Both the position numbers and the translations under genes were made by a program. Positions 1 through 9,494 of a stretch of 64,000 nucleotides of DNA are shown here, piece after piece. Numbering within the stretch: the stretch's first letter is position 1; every line of letters begins with the position of its first letter. Under the pieces are notes generated by a model. The model had not been told where the DNA came from. It did not search any database and saw only the letters and a program-made list of their open reading frames with translations. Origin of the DNA: Pasteurella canis. GTDB lineage: Bacteria; Pseudomonadota; Gammaproteobacteria; Enterobacterales; Pasteurellaceae. The DNA lies in the NCBI RefSeq assembly GCF_900454865.1, contig NZ_UGTV01000015.1, positions 930,001 through 994,000 of the forward strand, in the 5' to 3' direction.

Positions 1-2
1 CC

Positions 3-911
3 GAGCATTTTCGCTTAAATACTCCTATTCAAAACCAGCCAATCACAATTAATATTAAAGGTAGCCCACCTTGGCAACCACGTAATTACGATCGCAAATA
101 CAGTGGTCCAGTGATGTTTATGGATGCCTTAGCTCGCTCATTAAATATTCCAACTGTGAATATCGGTATGCAAGTTGGTTTAACTAATGTCATTGAAACA
201 CAGCAAAAAATGGGGTGGGATAAAGTAAAAATTCCAAAAGTACCATCAACTTTATTAGGTGCTTATGCTATTTCACCTTATGAAGTTACTCATTTATATC
301 AAGTCATTGCAAACCAAGGTCAAAAAATTCCATTAGTGACGATTGACAGTGTCACTGATCAACAAGGTAATTTATTATATCAACGTCGTTTAGAACCAGA
401 ACCTGTCGTGCCAGCAGAAGCAGCTTACCAGACACTGTATGCTATGCAACAAACCGTTGAGCGAGGCACTGCACGTAGCTTGCAAACGCAGTTTGCCCAT
501 TTACACTTAGCAGGAAAAACAGGTACGACAAATGACGCACGTGATACATGGTTTGTTGGGATTGATGGCACACATATTGCCACAGTTTGGTTAGGGCGAG
601 ATGATAACGCTGAAACAAAATTGACAGGCGCTTCTGGAGCATTACAAGTATATAGAGACTACTTACAGCGTAATACTACACGTCCTCTGAATTTAGCCTC
701 ATTAGCTACAATAGAGTGGATAGGTATTAATGAACACGGTGCTTGGGACTGTACAAGTACACGTAAAATTCCTGTGTGGAGAAATAAAGAGCAATCTTTC
801 TGTCAAACGACTGAATCTATACCATATAAACAAAATATTTGGGATGTATTAGGTCCAGAATACCAATCGCCAAACCTACCTGCTCCAGTAGAAGAAGCAA
901 CGGCAAATTAA
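3..911 (+). CDS. mrcB: Penicillin-binding protein 1B, C-terminal part (partial)
   Basis: The gene runs in from the left edge; the reading frame is open from base 3, leaving 302 residues. This is the transpeptidase half of a bifunctional class A penicillin-binding protein, which polymerises and cross-links peptidoglycan on the outer face of the inner membrane. Visible motifs are the SxN motif (SLN, in ARSLNIPTVNIG, about residue 44 of the fragment) and the KTG triad (GKTGTTND). The SxxK nucleophile and the glycosyltransferase domain lie outside the window. The surrounding NYDRKYSG and RSLNIPTVN segments resemble PBP1b rather than PBP1a. The gene ends just before an inverted uptake-signal hairpin that faces a convergent gene. 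Confidence 0.88.
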   Translation, partial: EHFRLNTPIQNQPITINIKGSPPWQPRNYDRKYSGPVMFMDALARSLNIPTVNIGMQVGLTNVIETQQKMGWDKVKIPKVPSTLLGAYAISPYEVTHLYQVIANQGQKIPLVTIDSVTDQQGNLLYQRRLEPEPVVPAEAAYQTLYAMQQTVERGTARSLQTQFAHLHLAGKTGTTNDARDTWFVGIDGTHIATVWLGRDDNAETKLTGASGALQVYRDYLQRNTTRPLNLASLATIEWIGINEHGAWDCTSTRKIPVWRNKEQSFCQTTESIPYKQNIWDVLGPEYQSPNLPAPVEEATAN

Positions 912-917
912 TACACA

Positions 918-954
918 AAGTGCGGTTAAAATTCTGAAAATTTCAACCGCGCTT
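918..954. terminator. Inverted uptake-signal pair acting as terminator
   Basis: AAGTGCGGTT at 918-927 pairs with AACCGCGCTT at 945-954 (one mismatch). It lies between the ends of mrcB and the convergent peroxidase gene, so it probably terminates both. Confidence 0.7.
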
Positions 955-974
955 CATATTGCACAATAAATGAC

Positions 975-1865
975 TTACAAGTTTTTCAGTTTATCCAAAG
1001 ATGGAGCAAAATAGTAACTACCTGTCACGGCTTTAGTAAAGCCTAACAAGCGATCGGTTTTACCGTCTTTTTCACCAAACATATTCAACAACTGCTGTTC
1101 AATATTATATAAAGTTGCACAATAAGCAATAAAGAATAAACCATGCTTACCACTCGCTGTACCATAAGGTAAGCTCTGACGTAAAATCTTTAACCCAACA
1201 CCATTCTCTTTTAAATCTGTACGTCCTACATGAGATGTATCTAATTTGTTATCTAATTCAACACTATCAGGCTTTGTACGACCAATAACAGTTTCCTGTT
1301 TTGCTGTCGTTAGCTTTTCCCATTTAGTTAAATTGTGTTCATAGCGTTGTGTAAATACATAACTGCCATCAATATCATCGCCTTGTGCAATTAATGCCAC
1401 TTCAGCACGCTTAGCATCCTGTGGGTTTTCAGTACCATCAACAAATCCTGTAAAATCACGCTCTTCAATCCAGCGGAAACCATGAATCTCCTGTTGAACA
1501 TCAATTGCATTTGCAAACGCTGCCATAGCTGCTTGTGCAACAGAAAAGTTAACATCTGGACGTAATGATTGAATGTGAACTAATAGATCATATTGTGTCG
1601 CAGGTGCAGAAGCATCGCCTTTACCTAAAGTCATAAAAGGCTTTAATTCTTGCGCACTCTTTTCGCCTGCTAATTGTTTCCAAACTTTATCACCAAATGC
1701 GACAACTGCACCCAATCTAGTATCTGGAAATTGTTGTTGTAATTGGGCTAACTTTTCACAAAACTGACGACTTGCCTCTGGAATTGCAGCTAAGTTTGTA
1801 ATATTTGCCTCTAAATAAATTGCTGCTTTACAATGTTCTAATAATATACCACTTTGCGCTGTCAT
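975..1865 (-). CDS. DyP-type haem peroxidase (YfeX-like)
   Basis: 296 residues, the usual length of cytoplasmic YfeX-type dye-decolorizing peroxidases. These bind haem b and oxidise aromatic substrates with H2O2; a role with porphyrins has been discussed for YfeX. The GxxDG signature is [10 protein letters not shown] with the distal Asp at residue 143; the likely haem-ligating His is residue 212 (DTSHVGR) and the distal Arg is residue 229 (ILRQSLPYG). No Tat or Sec signal is seen, so it should be cytoplasmic, unlike EfeB. The start ATG has a GAGAGAA ribosome site. It sits downstream of pepE on the same strand, across a 104-base gap that holds an inverted repeat. Confidence 0.88.
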   Translation of the reverse strand: MTAQSGILLEHCKAAIYLEANITNLAAIPEASRQFCEKLAQLQQQFPDTRLGAVVAFGDKVWKQLAGEKSAQELKPFMTLGKGDASAPATQYDLLVHIQSLRPDVNFSVAQAAMAAFANAIDVQQEIHGFRWIEERDFTGFVDGTENPQDAKRAEVALIAQGDDIDGSYVFTQRYEHNLTKWEKLTTAKQETVIGRTKPDSVELDNKLDTSHVGRTDLKENGVGLKILRQSLPYGTASGKHGLFFIAYCATLYNIEQQLLNMFGEKDGKTDRLLGFTKAVTGSYYFAPSLDKLKNL

Positions 1866-1906
1866 GTTATTCTCTCTCTATCAAATCTAAAAAGTGACTC
1901 AAATTA

Positions 1907-1962
1907 TAAGCGGTTATGCGTTTTTCAACAAATAAAGTTAGATAAAAGATCATAACCGCTTA
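1907..1962. repeat. 12-bp perfect inverted repeat between pepE and the peroxidase gene
   Basis: TAAGCGGTTATG (1907-1918) and CATAACCGCTTA (1951-1962) are perfect inverted copies 32 bases apart. There is no T-tract, so this is not a classical terminator. The core AAGCGGT resembles the second Pasteurellaceae uptake-signal dialect, but its flanks do not fit well. Confidence 0.55.
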
Positions 1963-1969
1963 GATTAAA

Positions 1970-2677
1970 CTAATAGTGGACAGCTGAACCAGTTGAAATC
2001 ATTTCTAATTGCATATTTTCACTAAATAATAAGATATCATGGTTTCCTAAAACAGTTGCAGAATCACCCTCAATAGATAATGCCGTGCCTTCTGGTAAGG
2101 CATATACTTTTGAATTAGGATTAACGATCAGAAATTCAGCTAGCCTTTCCTCTCGACTCTCACCATTATGTCCTTGTGGCTTACCAGAAATAAAATGTGG
2201 ATTTATTTGATGTGGAAATAAATTTAAGGCATCGAATGATGGAGGATAAGTAATTGGCATATCATTAGTTGTCATAATAGAACAACCAGCAACATTTGCT
2301 CCCGCACTCCAACCAAAATAAGGCGTGCCCGATTCAACTTTAGCACGGATTGCTTCAATCAAGTTATGCTCATACATCCCTTTTAACAAACAAAACGTAT
2401 TCCCACCACCAATTGCAATCACATCAGCTTGCTCAATCATATCTACATGTTTTGCTGTGCGATGAACAGAAACGATATTCACTTGAAGTTCAGCTAGTGC
2501 TTTTTGTACTTTTGCTTCATATTCATCATAAGATTGACGTACACCTGCATAAGGAATGAAAGCGACTGTTTTCCCCTGATAATCAGCTAAAAATTGTTTT
2601 AACCACGGGATCGTATGGACTAAATAATCGGTTTGTTGGTATTTAGAACCACTCATTAATAACATTTTTTTCATCAT
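1970..2677 (-). CDS. pepE: Peptidase E (alpha-aspartyl dipeptidase)
   Basis: 235 residues. A cytoplasmic serine peptidase that hydrolyses dipeptides with N-terminal aspartate, the S51 family. The nucleophile lies in GWSAGAN (Ser124), with Asp139 (TTNDMPI) and His161 (INPHFIS) completing a triad; each is shifted by four from the known E. coli/Salmonella Ser120, Asp135 and His157. Two ATG codons at 2677 and 2674 are both usable behind GCGAGGC. The upstream region carries a near-perfect CRP site, pointing to carbon-source control. Confidence 0.93.
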   Translation of the reverse strand: MMKKMLLMSGSKYQQTDYLVHTIPWLKQFLADYQGKTVAFIPYAGVRQSYDEYEAKVQKALAELQVNIVSVHRTAKHVDMIEQADVIAIGGGNTFCLLKGMYEHNLIEAIRAKVESGTPYFGWSAGANVAGCSIMTTNDMPITYPPSFDALNLFPHQINPHFISGKPQGHNGESREERLAEFLIVNPNSKVYALPEGTALSIEGDSATVLGNHDILLFSENMQLEMISTGSAVHY

Positions 2678-2759
2678 AAGCCTCGCTGTATTTTACACTT
2701 AATTAATGCTCTCATTATGCAATGCCTCTCAAGAAAGATAAAAATAAAGTTATGTATTT

Positions 2760-2775
2760 CGTGAGCGAAATCACA
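2760..2775. promoter_or_regulatory. CRP binding site
   Basis: CGTGAGCGAAATCACA matches TGTGA-N6-TCACA at nine of ten fixed positions. It lies about 90 bases upstream of pepE, with a TAAAAT-type -10 on the minus strand at 2690-2695. Control of the divergent iron operon is possible but it lies further from that start. Confidence 0.65.
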
Positions 2776-2915
2776 CAATCCTGTTGTGATGTTAAATTTC
2801 CGTTAAGTCAAATTTAAGAACTCTGATAAAACTTGTGCTTTCAATCACATTTTCAATATGTTCTGTTTATTTTTGTTGCGAAAAAAACTCATAAGCGCAT
2901 AATTGCATTAACGAA

Positions 2916-2934
2916 GATAATAATCACTATCATT
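2916..2934. promoter_or_regulatory. Fur box upstream of the iron operon
   Basis: GATAATAATCACTATCATT matches 13 of 19 positions of the Fur consensus GATAATGATAATCATTATC, including an intact GATAAT half. It ends 12 bases before the FTR1 start codon, downstream of a possible promoter (TTGCGA at 2876, CATAAT at 2898), where bound Fur would block transcription. Confidence 0.7.
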
Positions 2935-2946
2935 TAGGTTAGTTAT

Positions 2947-4854
2947 ATGAGCCGTTTTCACTGGATACGATATATTTTTTTCACTGTTATAGTTTTTCTC
3001 TTTTCTACTGCACAAGCCAAAGATAATTATGCACAATGGGTACAAGATATTGAAAGTCGCCTAGATAAAACTGCATTGTTATACCAGCAAAACAATATTG
3101 ATGATGCGCGTACTGAAGTACAGATGGCGTATTTTGAAGTTTTTGAAAATCTAGAAGGTCCAATCCGAATTAATTTCTCCGCACAAAAAAGCTATCAAAT
3201 GGAAGCCACTTTTGGCGAGATTCGTAAAATGATTGGTGAACAAAAACCACTTACGGAAATACAAAATAAAATTGATGGATTAAAAGCGGAGCTGCACGCT
3301 GTCTTGCCAGCTCTGACAGAAGGACATCAACTCAATGCTTCTGGACAACATGATGTTTATACTAATCAACACATTGCACAACATTGGCAACAAAGTTTTA
3401 AAATCATTGATGATTTATTAGCACAAGCTATTACAGCTTATGAAAATAGTGATTTTACTCAAGCTAAAAAACTCGTCCAGCAAGCACAATATGATGGTTT
3501 TAAAAACTCAGAAATGGAAATGTCAATTCGTCAAAACCGTTCAGCCGCAATTTCTGCAGGAATTAACCAACAGTTTTATGATTTGATCCGTTTGAGTGAT
3601 AAACCTGATCAAATAAATCATCTAGGCTACCAAATCACAGTATTACTGCAAGATATTGAAGAGCAATTACCTGATTTACCAACCACACGTGAGCATCAAG
3701 TTGCACAATCATCAGCAGTGCAACTCACTGATGATACACTAAATCAAGATTGGAATAAGATCACGACTGAAATCAATCAAGGTATCCAACAAGCTATTAC
3801 ATTATATCAACAAGGTGATAGTAAAAAAGCAATGCTTACAGTACAAGATACTTACTTTGATGTGTTTGAAAGTAGTGGTATGGAAAATAAAATTGGCTCG
3901 CGTGATAGCCAATTTAAAGCTAAGCTTGAAGGCTATTTCACTCGCTTAGTCAGCTTAATTAAAGCGAATGCCAGCATAAATCAATTACAAGAACAGGCTA
4001 CAGGTTTAGCACAAGACCTGAATAATGCAGTAGATATGCTACAAGGTGAAAACCAAAGCCATTGGTCGATGTTCCTTTATAGCTTACTGATTATTTTACG
4101 TGAAGGTCTAGAAGCATTACTCATTGTAGCTGCAATTATCACTTATTTGATCAAAAATAATCATCAAGACAAACTCCCTGTGATTCGCCAATCTGTATAT
4201 ATCGCATTAATAGGTAGCTTAATTACTGCAGCAATATTCCAGTTAGTCTTTTCAAATGCGGGTGCTAGCCGAGAGCTATTAGAAGGCTTCACTATGATGA
4301 TCGCGGTAGTCATGTTATTCATGATGAGTTATTGGTTACTTTCTAAGGTTGAGGCACAAAATTGGAAACGTTATTTAGAAGGTAAATTATCTACTGCCCT
4401 AACTACAGGATCATTAGTTGGTTTATGGCTAACTAGCTTTTTAGCGGTCTATCGTGAAGGTGCCGAAACTGTCCTGTTTTATTATGCTTTAGCTGGTGAT
4501 GCCACAACTGCTGTGAGTTATTTCTATCTTTTGGCGGGCTTTTTTGTTGGCATTATTATTCTGGCAATTTGCTACTTCATCATGCGCTATACCGTCGTGA
4601 AATTGCCATTAAAACCATTCTTTATGTTCACTGGCATATTTATGTATCTCATGGCATTTGTTTTTGCAGGAAAAAGTGTTCTTGAGTTAATTGAAGGTAA
4701 ATTATTTGAACCCACCCTCATTACAGGTATCCCTGAAATTAGTTGGTTAGGTATTTATCCTTATGTTGAAACATTACTACCACAAGTTGTTCTAATTTTT
4801 GCAGCAATTTTTGCTTTGTTCTATATGAAGTATCAAAGTAATAAAGCTATTTAA
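2947..4854 (+). CDS. FTR1-family iron permease with long periplasmic N-terminal domain
   Basis: 635 residues. A signal sequence (about 1-24) is followed by a long acidic, helical periplasmic region to about residue 370, then about seven membrane helices. The two RExxE iron-binding motifs of the FTR1/EfeU family are visible: REGLE near residue 385 and REGAE near residue 503. Known FTR1/FetM/FtrC-type proteins move iron across the inner membrane. The N-terminal region contains three divergent copies of an approximately 65-residue unit built around V/Q-x-x-Y-F/D-x-F, starting near residues 55, 175 and 295. It is the first gene of the locus, next to p19, as in the Campylobacter P19 and E. coli FetMP systems. 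Confidence 0.9.
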   Translation: MSRFHWIRYIFFTVIVFLFSTAQAKDNYAQWVQDIESRLDKTALLYQQNNIDDARTEVQMAYFEVFENLEGPIRINFSAQKSYQMEATFGEIRKMIGEQKPLTEIQNKIDGLKAELHAVLPALTEGHQLNASGQHDVYTNQHIAQHWQQSFKIIDDLLAQAITAYENSDFTQAKKLVQQAQYDGFKNSEMEMSIRQNRSAAISAGINQQFYDLIRLSDKPDQINHLGYQITVLLQDIEEQLPDLPTTREHQVAQSSAVQLTDDTLNQDWNKITTEINQGIQQAITLYQQGDSKKAMLTVQDTYFDVFESSGMENKIGSRDSQFKAKLEGYFTRLVSLIKANASINQLQEQATGLAQDLNNAVDMLQGENQSHWSMFLYSLLIILREGLEALLIVAAIITYLIKNNHQDKLPVIRQSVYIALIGSLITAAIFQLVFSNAGASRELLEGFTMMIAVVMLFMMSYWLLSKVEAQNWKRYLEGKLSTALTTGSLVGLWLTSFLAVYREGAETVLFYYALAGDATTAVSYFYLLAGFFVGIIILAICYFIMRYTVVKLPLKPFFMFTGIFMYLMAFVFAGKSVLELIEGKLFEPTLITGIPEISWLGIYPYVETLLPQVVLIFAAIFALFYMKYQSNKAI

Positions 4855-4894
4855 TATTATATATCAATACTTAAAGATTGAGAGGAGATTGAGT

Positions 4895-5416
4895 ATGAAA
4901 AAAGCACTTTTCACAACAACCTTGTTAGCTAGCATTTTGGCTGCACCATCCGCATTGGCATTTAAAGAATATCCAATCGGTGAGCCAGTTGAAATGAATG
5001 GTATGGAAATTGCAGCAGTATATCTACAGCCAGTAGATATGGAGCCACGTGGTATGGGGCTGCCTGCAGCAAAATCTGATATTCACTTAGAAGCAGATAT
5101 CCATGCGATTAAAGGTAATGTGAATGGCTTCGGTGAAGGTGAGTGGATGCCATATTTAACTATCAACTATACTTTAGTAAATACGGATACAGGTGAAAAA
5201 CAAGAGGGAACATTTATGCCAATGGTAGCTGGCGATGGTCCACACTATGGTTTAAATATTAAAATGATGGGTGTAGGTAACTACAAATTGACATACCACA
5301 TTGAGCCACCACCAAAAGCAGGTATGCACCGCCACACTGATGAAGAAACTGGTGTGGGTCGTTGGTGGAAACCATTTGATGTAAACTATGAATTTAAATA
5401 CACAGGTTTAAATTGA
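4895..5416 (+). CDS. P19-type periplasmic iron transport protein
   Basis: 173 residues from the ATG at 4895, chosen because AGAGGAG stands 7 bases upstream; a TTG two codons earlier overlaps that site less well. A Sec signal peptide (MKKALFTTTLLASILAAPSALA) precedes the mature protein. It belongs to the P19/Tpd/FetP family (PF10634), periplasmic dimers that bind copper and iron and hand iron to the FTR1 partner. His- and Met-rich patches typical of the family are present (MEPRGMG, DIHLEADIHA, DGPHYG, MHRHTDEE). It is encoded 40 bases after the permease. Confidence 0.92.
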   Translation: MKKALFTTTLLASILAAPSALAFKEYPIGEPVEMNGMEIAAVYLQPVDMEPRGMGLPAAKSDIHLEADIHAIKGNVNGFGEGEWMPYLTINYTLVNTDTGEKQEGTFMPMVAGDGPHYGLNIKMMGVGNYKLTYHIEPPPKAGMHRHTDEETGVGRWWKPFDVNYEFKYTGLN

Positions 5417-5425
5417 TAAAAAGAT

Positions 5426-5448
5426 AAGGTGCGTGATAAACGCACCTT
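5426..5448. repeat. Hairpin just after p19
   Basis: AAGGTGCGT and ACGCACCTT form a 9-bp stem with loop GATAA, without a following T-tract. It may stabilise the 3' end of the p19 message or reduce read-through into the membrane genes. Confidence 0.55.
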
Positions 5449-5471
5449 CGCTATTTGTTATCTACTCTTTT

Positions 5472-5517
5472 ATATTTCCAATGACTATTTCCACATCAAA
5501 ATAGTCATTGGAAATAT
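5472..5517. repeat. 19-bp perfect inverted repeat inside the iron operon
   Basis: The arms at 5472-5490 and 5499-5517 are perfect reverse complements around an 8-base loop (CCACATCA). There is no T-tract after it. It lies between p19 and the DUF2318 gene, following another hairpin at 5426-5448. Confidence 0.8.
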
Positions 5518-5568
5518 TAGTATTTTCACTGAAATATCATTTCGGGCTGAATTCTACACGGATATATT

Positions 5569-6966
5569 ATGAATTATTTTTTTACATTTTTATTGCAAAA
5601 TCTACTACCTTTTGCCTTACTCCTTGGTTGTGCTTGGTCATATTATCCGCAAGTTAAAACCAAACCGCTTATTTGGATTTCTATCATCAGCTTTACTTTA
5701 GGAGTGATAACAATTCTTCATCTGCCAAGAAGTCAAACTGTCAATTTAATCCTAACAAGCTTTATCCTAGTTAGCCTAATTTTGTTTTATATTTGCCAAT
5801 TTTTTCACACCTATAAAATAGCCTATCTATGGCACGTACTACTAACATTTATCGCAGGAGTTTTTTGGGGAAAAGATCCTAATCTTTCTGCAATTACCAA
5901 CACCGATGTTATCAATACTGATTTTATTTTGCATAGTAGTGCAATTATTCTTGGCATCCTACTCTGCTTATTCGTTACAATCTGGATTAATATTTTATTA
6001 AAGCAATGCAAAATACAAAACAGACTAACTGTACTCTCTTATTTTATTACAACATTAGTGACATTACTTCTGATTACACCACTATTTGGCGATCTACTAC
6101 TGACTTTAATGAAATTACAGATAATAGACTTAACAAAACCACGCCTTAGCTTCGTTGCTAAATCAGGTAATATAGCCAACTTCTTTAACTACATTCATAC
6201 TGTCATATTATTTATTGTTATTCTTGCGTTTACTATCAATATTCACTTCGTGCGAAAACATGCGATGCAACAGGAGTCTCAACCGATCGAAAAACGCAAA
6301 AAACAAGCCGCACTTTTAGTGTCACATCGCTTAATTTTTTGGGGCATAGTCATCATTTTCTTAATATTAAGCACTCAACTTTACTGGGATAAAATCGCCT
6401 CCCAACCGCCACGTTTATCTGAAGCAACACCTGTTCAAATGGATAACAATAACCAAGTTTCTATTCCAATTGAGAAAGTAAAAGATGGTAAACTCCACCG
6501 TTTTGTTTGGATTGCTGATGATGGTAAAGCAGTACGCTTCTTCTTAATTAATCGTTTACCCGATCGCCTCAGTTTAGCCGCTGTATTTGATGCCTGTATT
6601 TTATGTGGTGATCAAGGATATGTGATGGAAGGCGATCAAGTCGTCTGTGTTGGCTGTGGTGTAAGAATGTTTATTCCTTCCATTGGTAAACCAGGTGGTT
6701 GTAATCCTGTCCCTATTGAAAATTGGCAACAAAATGATACACATGTGATTATTACGAAAAAAAGTTTAGAAGAGGGATTAAACTATTTTTCTACTATCGT
6801 CGAAATTGATGTTATTGATCCTGTTGATCATACTCAACTAAAAAATACGAAAACAGAACATAAATATAGCTATGAAGGTAAAACCTACTTCTTTGCTAAT
6901 GACAAAAACCTCAATTTATTCCGCGAAGAGCCAGAAAAATATCTCAAAATTGAAGGAGGTCAATAA
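5569..6966 (+). CDS. DUF2318 Fe-S-containing membrane protein of the P19 iron locus
   Basis: 465 residues. The first ~280 residues contain about eight hydrophobic segments. The C-terminal domain holds a cysteine-rich stretch (CILCGDQGY near residue 343, then CVGCG and a later GGC) and ends in a YHS-like segment (YEGKTYFFAN). This matches the DUF2318 family found in P19/FetMP-type loci (Cj1660-like), annotated as Fe-S-containing membrane proteins and suspected of electron transfer, possibly to reduce Fe(III). The stop overlaps the next ATG by one base, so it is translationally coupled to the permease. Confidence 0.85.
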   Translation: MNYFFTFLLQNLLPFALLLGCAWSYYPQVKTKPLIWISIISFTLGVITILHLPRSQTVNLILTSFILVSLILFYICQFFHTYKIAYLWHVLLTFIAGVFWGKDPNLSAITNTDVINTDFILHSSAIILGILLCLFVTIWINILLKQCKIQNRLTVLSYFITTLVTLLLITPLFGDLLLTLMKLQIIDLTKPRLSFVAKSGNIANFFNYIHTVILFIVILAFTINIHFVRKHAMQQESQPIEKRKKQAALLVSHRLIFWGIVIIFLILSTQLYWDKIASQPPRLSEATPVQMDNNNQVSIPIEKVKDGKLHRFVWIADDGKAVRFFLINRLPDRLSLAAVFDACILCGDQGYVMEGDQVVCVGCGVRMFIPSIGKPGGCNPVPIENWQQNDTHVIITKKSLEEGLNYFSTIVEIDVIDPVDHTQLKNTKTEHKYSYEGKTYFFANDKNLNLFREEPEKYLKIEGGQ

Positions 6967-8288
6967 TGTTAACTCGTATGCTCATTCAGTCTTGGCGCTT
7001 TGGTTTAAAACGTAAATTACTGGCTATTGTTACCATTTTCCTCGCTGCGGGCTTAGTCTCTGCCTTACTCGCAGTCTCTATTGATATTGGCGATAAAATG
7101 GCTCGCGAGCTAAAATCTTATGGGGCAAACATTTTAGTTGAGCCTGCCAGTAGTGCTATCCTGCCGCAAGATGTAAATGGAGCAAGCTCACTGGCAAGCC
7201 AAGACTTTCTTGACGAAAAAGAATTAGCCAATGTTAAAGACATTTTCTGGCGTAATAATATTGTTGGTTTCGCTCCACTTTTAAATGCAGAGGTACAGGC
7301 ACAAAAAATCGATCAAAATGCAGTGCAAACAGTCCAAATTTTAGGCACATTCTTCGACCATCAAATTGCCATTCCCGATGAAGAGGATTATCACACAGGA
7401 CAAAAGATCATTAGTCCATATTGGAAAGTTCAAGGCGAATGGGTAGATGATCGAAAAGATGATTTCACTGATCTCATCCCTGCTCTAATTGGTGAACAAT
7501 TGTCAAAAACAACACAATGGCAACAAGGCGATCAAATACAACTTAACTATCAAGAGGCTGAATTTACTCATCAATTACGTGTTGAAATTAAAGGTATTCT
7601 TGCTACGGGTGGACAAGAAGAAAAACAACTTGTCCTGCCATTAAGTGCGGTACAAGATCTACTAGGTTTACAAGGTAAAATACAAGCAATTAAAGTATCG
7701 GCGCTTACCGTCCCTGAAAATGCACTTTCACGTAAGGCACGTGCAAATGTCGATGGACTAGATGCTGAAGAATATGACCGTTGGTATTGTACAGCCTATG
7801 TTTCCTCTATCTCACACCAACTTGAAGAGGCTATTTCAGGAGCTATAGTGCGTCCAATCTGGCAAGTTGCAGCATCTGAAGGTGTAGTCATTGAAAAAAT
7901 TCAACTACTACTCGCTGTAGTCACAATTGCTGCCTTAATTGCTGCTGCAATGGGAATTGCCTCATTAATGACTACAACCATCATTGAGCGAAGCAAAGAG
8001 ATTGGTTTGATGAAGGCTCTTGGTGCATATCAATGGCAAATTGTACTCTTATTTTATTGTGAAGCTATCATTAGTGGATTATTAGGGGGTATTGCTGGTT
8101 GTATCGCAGGTTGGGGATTAGCAAAATTTATTGGTACCACATTATTCGGTGCACCACTAGATTTTGCATGGATTGTGGTGCCTTGCGTATTAGTACTCTC
8201 AATACTTATTGCTCTAATCGGTACATGGTTCCCTGCACATCGTATTGCACGCTTGTATCCAGTGGAGGTGCTTTATGGTCGCCAATAA
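6966..8288 (+). CDS. ABC transporter permease, FtsX/MacB-like (first of pair)
   Basis: 440 residues. An N-terminal membrane anchor, a large extracytoplasmic domain (about residues 45-310) and three C-terminal helices give the FtsX/MacB_PCD topology. The segment IIERSKEIGLMKALGA after the second helix is the typical coupling loop of this family. Homologues are the two ABC permeases of the Campylobacter Cj1661-Cj1663 cluster beside P19. The substrate is unproven; a mechanical or reductive role in iron handling is inferred from context. It contains an uptake signal at 7643-7651 and overlaps the next gene by 14 bases. Confidence 0.85.
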   Translation: MLTRMLIQSWRFGLKRKLLAIVTIFLAAGLVSALLAVSIDIGDKMARELKSYGANILVEPASSAILPQDVNGASSLASQDFLDEKELANVKDIFWRNNIVGFAPLLNAEVQAQKIDQNAVQTVQILGTFFDHQIAIPDEEDYHTGQKIISPYWKVQGEWVDDRKDDFTDLIPALIGEQLSKTTQWQQGDQIQLNYQEAEFTHQLRVEIKGILATGGQEEKQLVLPLSAVQDLLGLQGKIQAIKVSALTVPENALSRKARANVDGLDAEEYDRWYCTAYVSSISHQLEEAISGAIVRPIWQVAASEGVVIEKIQLLLAVVTIAALIAAAMGIASLMTTTIIERSKEIGLMKALGAYQWQIVLLFYCEAIISGLLGGIAGCIAGWGLAKFIGTTLFGAPLDFAWIVVPCVLVLSILIALIGTWFPAHRIARLYPVEVLYGRQ

Positions 8289-9414
8289 GTCAAAATCTAT
8301 GTTTTGGCGTTTAATTTTACGCGCTTTACGTTTACGCTTGCAGCGTGTATTTATCATCTTTGCAGCCTTAACCGTTGGTGCCAGCATTGTCACCGCAATG
8401 GCTGCCGTCTATTTTGATATCAATACGAAAATGAGCCAAGAGTTACGTACTTTTGGGGCGAATTTCTATATTGGACCAACTACCAGTGGCTTAATTCAAG
8501 AACAACAATTACAACAAATCCTTACTCAAGCGCCGCAAGGTTTTATCACTGCAGCAAGCCCCTACTTATATGGTATTACACGCAGTGAACTAGAAAAAAT
8601 TGTCCTCATGGGAGTATGGTTTGAAGATATGAAAACTTTAGCGCCCTACTGGCAAATTACAGGCTCACAAATTGGCGTCAATTTTGATGACCGTAATGCA
8701 ATGATTGGTAAAACATTAGCAGAACGCTTAAATTTAAAAGTGGGAGATAAAATTACACTTAGTAAAAATGCTGTAGAAAAGCAGAGTTTTAATATTAAAG
8801 CTATCATTGAGTCAGGTGATGCTACTGACAATATGTTAATTGTCAACTTAGAATTTGCTCAAAATTGGTTAGAAAAAGAAGGGCAAGCAACAAACGCCTT
8901 ATTAAATGTTAAAAATGATCAAGGACAAGTGGAAGCCTTTGCAACACAATTACAACAACATTATCCTGATTTAGAAATTCGCCCTATTCGTAAAGTTTCT
9001 GCTTCTGAAGGGCAAATTTTAGATAAAATTAAAGGCTTAATGGGTTTAATATCAATCGTTATCTTAATTCTTGCCACATTATGTGTGAATACAACATTAA
9101 TTGCGATTGTTGGTGAACGAGCGAAAGAATTTGCATTACAAAAAGCATTAGGCGCTAAACAACAAGATATTATTAGGCAAATTGGCACAGAAACATTCAT
9201 TATTGCACTTTGTGCTATTATCACGGGATTAATCATCGGCTATTTACTAGCACAAATTCTAGGATTGACTGTTTTCAAAGCCTATATTGATATGCGATTA
9301 CCTGTTATACCTATTACGATTATCTTATCATTATTAGTCGCATTCATTGCTGTCATTGTACCAACACGACGCGCTTTAGATATCCAAACTGCCAATGTAT
9401 TAAAAGGCGAATAA
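8275..9414 (+). CDS. ABC transporter permease, FtsX/MacB-like (second of pair)
   Basis: 379 residues from the ATG at 8275, chosen because GGAGG lies 6 bases upstream; a TTG at 8245 would need a deeper overlap and has no such site. It has the same topology as its neighbour: one N-terminal helix, an extracytoplasmic domain and three C-terminal helices with the loop GERAKEFALQKALGA. It is slightly shorter than the first permease. The two probably form a heterodimer driven by the ATPase encoded 80 bases downstream. Confidence 0.85.
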   Translation: MVANKSKSMFWRLILRALRLRLQRVFIIFAALTVGASIVTAMAAVYFDINTKMSQELRTFGANFYIGPTTSGLIQEQQLQQILTQAPQGFITAASPYLYGITRSELEKIVLMGVWFEDMKTLAPYWQITGSQIGVNFDDRNAMIGKTLAERLNLKVGDKITLSKNAVEKQSFNIKAIIESGDATDNMLIVNLEFAQNWLEKEGQATNALLNVKNDQGQVEAFATQLQQHYPDLEIRPIRKVSASEGQILDKIKGLMGLISIVILILATLCVNTTLIAIVGERAKEFALQKALGAKQQDIIRQIGTETFIIALCAIITGLIIGYLLAQILGLTVFKAYIDMRLPVIPITIILSLLVAFIAVIVPTRRALDIQTANVLKGE

Positions 9415-9494
9415 TGTGCTATAACACGATTGTAAAAATATAATACAGTACAGCAGAAAACCTCCTGTAGTACTCACTTAGCAAAAGGTAGACT

